30,132 nt of DNA from Euryarchaeota archaeon UBA486. Lineage in GTDB: Archaea; Thermoplasmatota; Poseidoniia; Poseidoniales; Poseidoniaceae. Under the pieces are notes generated by a model. The model did not search any database and was not told where the DNA came from. It saw only the letters and a list, made by a program, of their open reading frames with translations. Within the stretch, counting starts at the first letter, position 1. Each line of letters starts with the position of its first letter. The position numbers were made by a program, and so were the translations under genes. Location of the stretch: contig DAET01000022.1 in NCBI GenBank assembly GCA_002497765.1, forward strand, positions 1-30,132, read 5' to 3'. Shown one piece after another: positions 24,349 through 30,132 of this stretch.

Positions 24349-25479
24349 ATGAAAAACGCAATACTACTGACCATACTGCTGATGCTGACGGCGCCCCTTA
24401 CAGGGTGCCTCGAACGAATTGAGCCCATCGTTGCCGATGTTTCGGGTGATTGCACTGTGCTCGAACCAGGACGAGCTTCGGATGGTAAACTCCGCATCCT
24501 CACCTACGACATCGCGGCCTTTTCTGATGAAATGCTGGCCGAATTCACCAATCAAACAGGGTACGAAATCGAGATGATTCGAACCGATGATTCCGGTGGT
24601 ATTCTCGAACAACTGCTGCAAACCCAGCAGGCACAACAAGCCGATTTGGCCATCGGACTGGACAACACCTACCTCCAAACCGCACTCAACTTCTGCCTCC
24701 TTCAAGCCCACGAAGCCAACGTATCAGGGATTTCCGAAACGGCTCTCGAACCCTACAACGGTCCACTTGCCTTGCCCTTTGACCGAGGGGATGTTTGCCT
24801 CAACTATGACGAAACCCGGGTGGACGGTACCAACCGCACGGTGCCAACCTCCCTCTGGAACTTAACCGAACCCGAGTGGAACGGGCTCACCGCCTTCCCA
24901 TCACCGGTCACCTCCTCCCCCGGACGAGCCTTCATGTCGGCGACCATCGATTATTTCGAGAACGATGAGGACAACACGACGGATGCTTTCGACTGGTGGA
25001 AGGCCATGGCGGACAACGGGGCCATCTTCACAAGCGGCTGGACCGAAGCTTACGAAATTCACTACAGTGGCGGCTACGGCGAATGGGTAGAAGGGCACCT
25101 TGGTGATGCTGCGATGACGGTTTCTTACTGCCATTCTCCTGGCGTTGAGGCCTTTTACGGCGGCAACTGGACCAAGTCCACATCCCTCACACTACCACGC
25201 TCCTCCTTCCACCAGGTGGAATATGCGGGCGTGATCAACGGCGGCACGGAAATTGACGCAGCCAACGCTTTCATCGCTTACCTGCTCTCCGAGGATGTCA
25301 ATCGAAACATGCCGGAGAACAACCTCATGCAATCGGTCTTGGTCAATGCTACATGGCCGGCTACCGACGGCTATGCATACCATACGGACACACCCACACT
25401 GAACGCTGAAATTTCCAACGAGCGCATCGCCGATGAAATGGAAGCATGGCTCTCGGACTGGAAGGAAGCCACGCAATGA
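24349..25479 (+). CDS. thiB: Thiamine-type ABC transporter substrate-binding lipoprotein (ThiB/TbpA-like)
   Basis: A 376-residue binding protein outside the membrane. The signal peptide ends in a lipobox, LTGC, with Cys20 as the likely lipid-modified residue. The mature part shows the TbpA pattern: LRILTYDIAAFSDEMLAEFTNQ, QADLAIGLDNTYL, LALPFDRGDVCLNYDE and FPSPVTSSPGRAFM. Context with ThiR, ThiP and ThiQ supports thiamine or its phosphates as ligand; iron- or polyamine-type relatives are the alternative. ATG 24349 is chosen over GTG 24340 since GGAGTGA, overlapping the thiR stop, lies five bases upstream and the signal peptide starts there. Confidence 0.86.
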   Translation: MKNAILLTILLMLTAPLTGCLERIEPIVADVSGDCTVLEPGRASDGKLRILTYDIAAFSDEMLAEFTNQTGYEIEMIRTDDSGGILEQLLQTQQAQQADLAIGLDNTYLQTALNFCLLQAHEANVSGISETALEPYNGPLALPFDRGDVCLNYDETRVDGTNRTVPTSLWNLTEPEWNGLTAFPSPVTSSPGRAFMSATIDYFENDEDNTTDAFDWWKAMADNGAIFTSGWTEAYEIHYSGGYGEWVEGHLGDAAMTVSYCHSPGVEAFYGGNWTKSTSLTLPRSSFHQVEYAGVINGGTEIDAANAFIAYLLSEDVNRNMPENNLMQSVLVNATWPATDGYAYHTDTPTLNAEISNERIADEMEAWLSDWKEATQ

Positions 25480-25489
25480 GGCGTCGTTC

Positions 25490-27253
25490 ATGGCCACCCA
25501 TTCGGTGATGCGAACCGGTCGCATCCCGGCAACCCATTGGTTGGCCGTTGTGTTGGTGATCGCTCTTGGCTTGTTTCCCATCACGTTGGCCCTGCTGCGC
25601 CTGTGGGCCGTGACCGGCATCTCACCCGTGCAGGCGTTGTTCACCGTTCATCAGCAACCCGGAGCGATGGAAGCCTTGCGTTTCTCCATGATGGAAGCCT
25701 TTGTATCGACCGTGGTCACGGTCGGACTTGGATTACCCATCGCTTGGGGCTTCGGCCGATACCAATGGCGGCACCTTCGTTTGAAGCGAGCCTTGCTCTT
25801 TCTTCCGTTCGTGACGCCGCCCATCGTGGCTGCCGTCGGGTTTCTTGCTCTGCTCTCGCCAGACGGCTTTGTTTACCGCTTGGGACTGGACATGCGCGGT
25901 GAAACCGGACTCGTGGGGTGGGTCGCTTCCACCACCGGCTGGGCACACCCGGGCCATTTTGTGGCCTTGGTTGTCGCGCACGTGTGGTTCAACCTGTCGC
26001 TGGTGGTGCGGTTTGTTGAGCCGGTGGTGGCCCAACTTGACCCTGCTTGGGAAGAACAACTGGCCCTCCTTCCGGCCGGGCAATCTCGCACTGGGCGCCT
26101 CCAACACCTGTGGCTGCCGGTGCTCGGACCTGCGACGTTGGTCGCCGCCACGTACACGTTTTTCTTCAGTTTCACATCGTTCGCCCTCGTCAAATACCTC
26201 GCACCGTCGTCCAACACGATGGAGTCCTTGCTGGGCGAAGTGGGCGGTTCTGCAGGCATCGCAGGCTACCAGGTTGAAACGAGTTTGGCAGTGCTTGCCA
26301 TTGCGACCTGCCAAATGCTGCTGATGCTGGTGATGCTCATCATGGCGGGCCGATTTGAACGTCGCCACAGTCAGGTCCTCGCTCTGCACCACGAATCCAT
26401 GAACCGAGAGCGTCACGGTCCGCCCACCCAAGCGATGTCGTGGTTTGTCAACGGGACGCTCGTGTTGCTTCTCGCACCGCTTGTATCGGTGGTTCTCGCT
26501 TCCTTTCGGGTCCGTTCGACGGGGCCATCAGGACCCGGCGCACAGTGGACGTTGGAAGGTTGGCGACGTGCTTGGAGCGGTGATTTCTCAACGGTTCCGT
26601 TGATGGATGCGTTGACCAACTCGCTCAATTACGCCGGCTTTACGGTGGTGATTGCCCTACCAGTTGGTTATGCCGTTGCTTCCTGTTTGGTGTCGCTCCG
26701 CCAGCGGGGTCGAAGGAAAACGGCAGGCGTGTTGGACTCACTGTGCATGCTCCCGCTGTCCATGTCGGCTGTGATGGTGGGTTTGGGCATGGTGGCGGGC
26801 ATCCTCCGATGGTTCCCCGAGATGTTTTCGTTCCCTTACCTCCCGGTGGTGCCACACATCATGCTCGTGCTGCCCTTCGTCATCCGATTGATGGTGCCGG
26901 CCATCGAACGCATCGACCCTGTGTTTGCCGAACAGGCATCGCTCCTTTCCATGAAACCGCTGGCGTTTTGGTGGCACTCTCGTGGCTCGTTTTTGGTGGT
27001 GCCTGCGACCATGGCGGCCTCGCTTTGTCTCGCCTTCTCGCTGGGTGAGTTTGGTGCCACGTTCCTCATCGTCCGCGTTGGTTCATGGGATTCGTTGTCC
27101 ATCATGGTGGACCAAGTCGCATCACGTCCAAAATTTGACCCCTACGTGTTTCCCACCGCCATGGCGCTCGCCACCATCTTGATGGTGGTGACCCTGCTGG
27201 TGTTGGCCATCAACGAGCGCGCACGTGCTTGGAGGACCCGACATGATGTTTGA
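25490..27253 (+). CDS. thiP: Thiamine-type ABC transporter permease (ThiP-like, two-domain)
   Basis: A 587-residue integral membrane protein with about twelve helices made of two fused permease halves, as in ThiP and FbpB. Each half has an EAA-type cytoplasmic loop that contacts the ATPase: EEQLALLPAGQS near residue 188 and FAEQASLLSMKPLAFWW near 479. The start is ATG 25490, behind a modest GAGGCG; ATG 25508 is possible. The 3' end overlaps the ThiQ gene by 11 bases. The single fused subunit explains why only one permease gene is present. Confidence 0.88.
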   Translation: MATHSVMRTGRIPATHWLAVVLVIALGLFPITLALLRLWAVTGISPVQALFTVHQQPGAMEALRFSMMEAFVSTVVTVGLGLPIAWGFGRYQWRHLRLKRALLFLPFVTPPIVAAVGFLALLSPDGFVYRLGLDMRGETGLVGWVASTTGWAHPGHFVALVVAHVWFNLSLVVRFVEPVVAQLDPAWEEQLALLPAGQSRTGRLQHLWLPVLGPATLVAATYTFFFSFTSFALVKYLAPSSNTMESLLGEVGGSAGIAGYQVETSLAVLAIATCQMLLMLVMLIMAGRFERRHSQVLALHHESMNRERHGPPTQAMSWFVNGTLVLLLAPLVSVVLASFRVRSTGPSGPGAQWTLEGWRRAWSGDFSTVPLMDALTNSLNYAGFTVVIALPVGYAVASCLVSLRQRGRRKTAGVLDSLCMLPLSMSAVMVGLGMVAGILRWFPEMFSFPYLPVVPHIMLVLPFVIRLMVPAIERIDPVFAEQASLLSMKPLAFWWHSRGSFLVVPATMAASLCLAFSLGEFGATFLIVRVGSWDSLSIMVDQVASRPKFDPYVFPTAMALATILMVVTLLVLAINERARAWRTRHDV

Positions 27254-27905
27254 ACTGCTCAACGGAACGGTTCGCCTGGGAGAGTGGACGGTCTTTAACG
27301 GATTGAACCTGACAGTTGAAGACGGCGAAATCGTGTCGATTCTCGGACCCAGCGGTTGCGGGAAAACCACCTTACTCAGGGCTTGCTGTGGCCTTGAACG
27401 TCTTGAACAGGGCAACCGCCGCCTCGGTAACAACCTGCTTCCCCTCGACACCATCGTCCCCGAAATCACGATGCTGTTTCAGCAACCTGTGTTGTACCCC
27501 CACCTGAACGTCGCCCAAAACATCGCTTTGGGGGCGGGGAACACCGTTCCCAAGAAGACGTTATCATCGCAGGTTGACGCCGTTCTCAACACCGTTGGTC
27601 TCGAAGGTTTCAATCATCGAGGGACGGCAGGCCTCTCGGGGGGTGAAGCACAACGAGTGGCCTTTGGTCGAGCCTTGCTTCAGGAACCCAAGGTGATGTT
27701 GCTCGATGAGCCGTTCGCTTCGGTGGACGTCGAGCGCCGGATGGCACTGGCGACCATGACACGGACCCACCTCAAAGAACGAAAGATCACCACCGTCCAT
27801 GTGACGCACGACCGAGAAGAGGCCCGTGTCCTCTCTGACCGCATCATTGAATGGAACGACTTGGTGGGTCAAGCAAAGGAGGACGGCAACGATGGTGAAG
27901 AATGA
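27243..27905 (+). CDS. thiQ: Thiamine-type ABC transporter ATP-binding protein (ThiQ-like)
   Basis: A 220-residue ATPase, close to the length of ThiQ (about 230), without the extra C-terminal domain of other importers. Walker A is GPSGCGKT (35-42), the Q-loop Gln is in MLFQQP (80), the signature is LSGGE (131-135), Walker B is VMLLDE (151-156) and the switch His is His189 in VHVTHD. GGAGG at 27231-27235 precedes the ATG at 27243; ATG 27246 is the next codon. The gene overlaps thiP upstream and the PAP2 gene downstream by 14 bases. Confidence 0.9.
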   Translation: MMFELLNGTVRLGEWTVFNGLNLTVEDGEIVSILGPSGCGKTTLLRACCGLERLEQGNRRLGNNLLPLDTIVPEITMLFQQPVLYPHLNVAQNIALGAGNTVPKKTLSSQVDAVLNTVGLEGFNHRGTAGLSGGEAQRVAFGRALLQEPKVMLLDEPFASVDVERRMALATMTRTHLKERKITTVHVTHDREEARVLSDRIIEWNDLVGQAKEDGNDGEE

Positions 27906-28578
27906 CTGGCCCGTCCTCGACCGGTGGTGGCCGCAACGCCTCGAATGGAGTCGGCCACACTATGCGGGTTTTCTGTTGACGGCGTTCATGCTGCTCGGAG
28001 CGCTGCCGTACATGCTCATCAACCGCCTCTCAGCGTGGCGAGGCACCACCGTCATCGAAGTCTCCTTCCCCTTTGACTGGGAAATTCCCTACGTGCCGGC
28101 GTTCGTGATTCCCTACTACTCCTTCTACCTCTACTTCCCCATCGCCGCCTGGATTGCAGCCCATGAATCGGTCCGAAAACAGGGGATGCTCTTCTTCCAG
28201 CGTATGCTAACGCTCACGTGGCTGGCCTTCCTAGCGTTTCTTGCCTTCCCATCGGAAATTCGACTTCGCTCACAGGCCGTCGGGGCTGATGGCCTGTTTG
28301 GGACCCTCATGGACGAGTTGCACAAGGCCGATGCACCGTACAACGCTTGGCCAAGCCTCCACGTCATGCAAAGCGTTCTTGTCGTTCTCTTCGTTCGTTA
28401 TGCCCTCAAGCGACGGGACCGCTGGTCGCCCCTGCTGTCTGTGTTCTCTTGGACAGCCTGCGCATCACTCGTGGCGTCAACGGTCCTCATCAAGCAACAC
28501 TACGTGTTTGACGGCCTGCTCTCCATTGCCATCTGCGCCGTGATGTGGCGCTGGTGGATTCGCCCCGCCCTCAACTGA
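27892..28578 (+). CDS. PAP2/AUR1-like membrane phosphatase
   Basis: A 228-residue protein with about six membrane helices. The catalytic signature is split as usual: NAWPSLHVMQS with the PSLH motif at 154-157, and IKQHYVFDGL with His203 and Asp207, the nucleophile and its Asp partner. The KX6RP motif of classical PAP2 enzymes is not evident, as in AUR1-type relatives. The family dephosphorylates lipid phosphates or transfers phospho-headgroups on the outer side of the membrane. The gene begins inside thiQ with GGAGG nine bases upstream, so it is translated with the thiamine importer. Cleavage of thiamine phosphates before uptake is my hypothesis; a lipid substrate is the safer family-based guess. 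Confidence 0.8.
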   Translation: MVKNDWPVLDRWWPQRLEWSRPHYAGFLLTAFMLLGALPYMLINRLSAWRGTTVIEVSFPFDWEIPYVPAFVIPYYSFYLYFPIAAWIAAHESVRKQGMLFFQRMLTLTWLAFLAFLAFPSEIRLRSQAVGADGLFGTLMDELHKADAPYNAWPSLHVMQSVLVVLFVRYALKRRDRWSPLLSVFSWTACASLVASTVLIKQHYVFDGLLSIAICAVMWRWWIRPALN

Positions 28579-30037
28579 ACAGGGCATTGACGGCCTCGGC
28601 GTTGGTGAGGTAAATCGTCAGGCCAACACCGGCCATGATCATCATCCACGAGCCAATCATCTTGATGTGGCCGGTGGCTCGTCGAAGGAAGTTGATCATG
28701 ACTTGGCGACCCATGCCAACAAGCATGGTGACGGCGATCATCAAAATGAGCAGCCCGACCATCAACCCAGCGATGCCGAAACCGATGGCGGTTGTACCGA
28801 GCGTGCTGAGAAAGATGACAAACGGCAACACGGCGGCGGCCGTACAGTCAATCGATGCTGCGGCGTAGCCGATGCCGTAGAGGTACATGTTGCGTCGTGG
28901 CGTGAACGTTTCGTCGGCCTCGGTGGTGCTGTACTTGTCGACGAGATTCTGGACGAAGCCCATGACGTGCGAGGTGATGCCCAGCAGCATCATCGAGCCG
29001 AGCACAACGAGGAGCAAGGCGATGAAGATGGCGATGTAGTGAATGATGCCAGAGCTGGCGAATGCCTCTCCCATGAGCAAGGCCACGATGCCAATGATGC
29101 CGAAAAACGTCCACATACCGAGTCCAGACAAGACACCGATGTTGAACGAACTTGGCATGCCGGTCTTGAGTTTCCCTTCTGCGATGAGTTCGTCTTCTCG
29201 AGCCCCGAGGGAAAGGTAGTACGAGATGAATCCAGGCAGCACCGGGAAAGCACACGGCGAGAAGTACACGAGGATGGAGAGAATGAGGCCGAGGGCAAAG
29301 ACAGCGGTGAACGAGGTTTCAGGCTCTTCCCATCCAATGCGGGAATCAAAGGTTTCTGAAATGTCCTCGGTCAACGCAGTTTCAAGAATGCCGTCGAATT
29401 TTTCCCAGCCGTCAATGGGTGTTCCGGTCGCCTGTTGAGCGATGATGTAGCCTTCCTCGTCGAGAATGAGCACGACGGGGATTTGTCCCGTTCCACCCGT
29501 CGTGAACAGGCGAACAGGGTCAGCCGTTGAGCCATCCTCAAGCACGGCTGCTTCCGTGGAGCCGAAGCCCGTGGGATAGAGGGGGACGGTGTATTCGCCG
29601 CCGCTTTCACTGAGGTATTCCACGGATTCGCCGTACCACGCACCGTAAGCGAAGATTTTGAGGGACTTGTTGTTGGCTGCAGCCGTGACTTGCCAGTCCT
29701 CCATCTCGTTTTCGATGTGCTCCTGAACGAGGTGACAGTTGCTGCAGTCTCGTGCCATCAAGTCGAGAATGATGACGCTGCCACGGTGGTCATTGAGGTT
29801 GAACCATCCGGTTTCATTGACGTAGCCCGCCTCAACATCGCTGCGGTTGAGCGATTCGTAGACAAGGTTGGGAATGGGTGCAGGTTCTGCATCGGACTGG
29901 AACAACTCGTCCATGCTGTCAAACATCGAGAGGGCAGCGAAGGAAATCGCCCCGAACATCACGACGGCAATAGCGAATGCCTGCCACGTGTCCTTCTGCT
30001 TGAACACGCCCCAATCGGCTTGGTCCAGAAGGCCCAT
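28571..30037 (-). CDS. Thioredoxin-CcdA fusion, DsbD-like thiol-disulfide transporter
   Basis: A 488-residue membrane protein. A helix at about 17-38 is followed by an exported thioredoxin-like domain (about 55-230) with active site CSNC, Cys98 and Cys101, in MARDCSNCHL. From about 243 on comes a CcdA/DsbD-type membrane domain with one redox cysteine in each half: Cys262 in YFSPCAFPVLPGF and Cys398 in ASIDCTAAAVLPF. CcdA passes electrons from cytoplasmic thioredoxin across the membrane, and the fused external domain would be its acceptor. In bacterial DsbD the thioredoxin domain follows the membrane part, so the order is reversed here. The 3' end overlaps the PAP2 gene by eight bases in convergent orientation. 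Confidence 0.87.
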   Translation of the reverse strand: MGLLDQADWGVFKQKDTWQAFAIAVVMFGAISFAALSMFDSMDELFQSDAEPAPIPNLVYESLNRSDVEAGYVNETGWFNLNDHRGSVIILDLMARDCSNCHLVQEHIENEMEDWQVTAAANNKSLKIFAYGAWYGESVEYLSESGGEYTVPLYPTGFGSTEAAVLEDGSTADPVRLFTTGGTGQIPVVLILDEEGYIIAQQATGTPIDGWEKFDGILETALTEDISETFDSRIGWEEPETSFTAVFALGLILSILVYFSPCAFPVLPGFISYYLSLGAREDELIAEGKLKTGMPSSFNIGVLSGLGMWTFFGIIGIVALLMGEAFASSGIIHYIAIFIALLLVVLGSMMLLGITSHVMGFVQNLVDKYSTTEADETFTPRRNMYLYGIGYAAASIDCTAAAVLPFVIFLSTLGTTAIGFGIAGLMVGLLILMIAVTMLVGMGRQVMINFLRRATGHIKMIGSWMMIMAGVGLTIYLTNAEAVNALFS

Positions 30038-30132
30038 ACCAACAACTGAGCGCCGGTCGTAGAAGAATGTAGCCCAGCGAGGAGTTGGTGGGCTTGGCTG
30101 AACTCAACCGCTGGAGTGGTGGGCTCGGCCGG

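Noticed and set aside
30088..30132. A possible start of a plus-strand gene (GTG 30088 or TTG 30094, behind GAGGAG) running off the window end.
   Set aside because: Only about 15 codons are visible and the minus strand is also open here, so no gene can be supported.

Overview
The window looks like a chromosomal fragment of a marine planktonic euryarchaeon, most likely a Marine Group II type (Candidatus Poseidoniales). This is an inference from gene content, not from a marker-gene tree. The archaeal signs are a free-standing GMP synthase ATP-pyrophosphatase subunit, an archaeal-style PurE, an HTH-ThiN (ThiR-like) regulator, and TATA-like boxes 24-28 bases upstream of the first codon of several lead genes. 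Internal operon genes instead carry Shine-Dalgarno sequences. Several proteins also combine export signals with Ca-binding (thrombospondin type 3-like) acidic repeats. Genes are densely packed, many overlap by 4-14 bases, and I see no CRISPR array, insertion sequence, rRNA or phage gene.

Region 1 (1-12571): a minus-strand HD-domain phosphohydrolase, cut by the window edge, is divergent from a co-directional plus-strand run. That run holds a membrane-anchored OB-fold protein with Ca-binding repeats, a TctA-like permease, a 1623-residue surface protein (six lamin-tail domains, two phospholipase-D HKD motifs, Ca-binding repeats, C-terminal membrane anchor), a Bax-inhibitor-1/YccA-like protein, an isopenicillin-N-synthase-like 2-oxoglutarate/Fe(II) oxygenase and a thymidine phosphorylase. 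The combination suggests, as a hypothesis, breakdown of external DNA followed by salvage of thymidine and thymine. A tRNA-Asn follows.

Region 2 (12751-19294, minus strand): in transcription order, gcvPA, gcvPB, a four-helix membrane protein, purE, the GMP synthase ATPase subunit and a membrane-anchored subtilase. Glycine cleavage supplies one-carbon units and purE/guaA use them in purine synthesis, so the grouping makes metabolic sense. A perfect 15-base palindrome precedes the subtilase.

Region 3 (19376-23098): a GT4-like glycosyltransferase on the plus strand converges on gcvT. Upstream of gcvT is a group II PLP-dependent decarboxylase.

Region 4 (23099-28578, plus strand): a 384-base AT-richer intergenic region leads into a thiamine locus. 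It encodes a ThiR-like regulator, a ThiB-like binding lipoprotein, a ThiP-like double permease, a ThiQ-like ATPase and an overlapping PAP2/AUR1-type membrane phosphatase, which could act on thiamine phosphates. No thiamine biosynthesis gene is visible here.

Region 5 (28571-30037, minus strand): a thioredoxin-CcdA fusion, a DsbD-like thiol relay, converging on the PAP2 gene.
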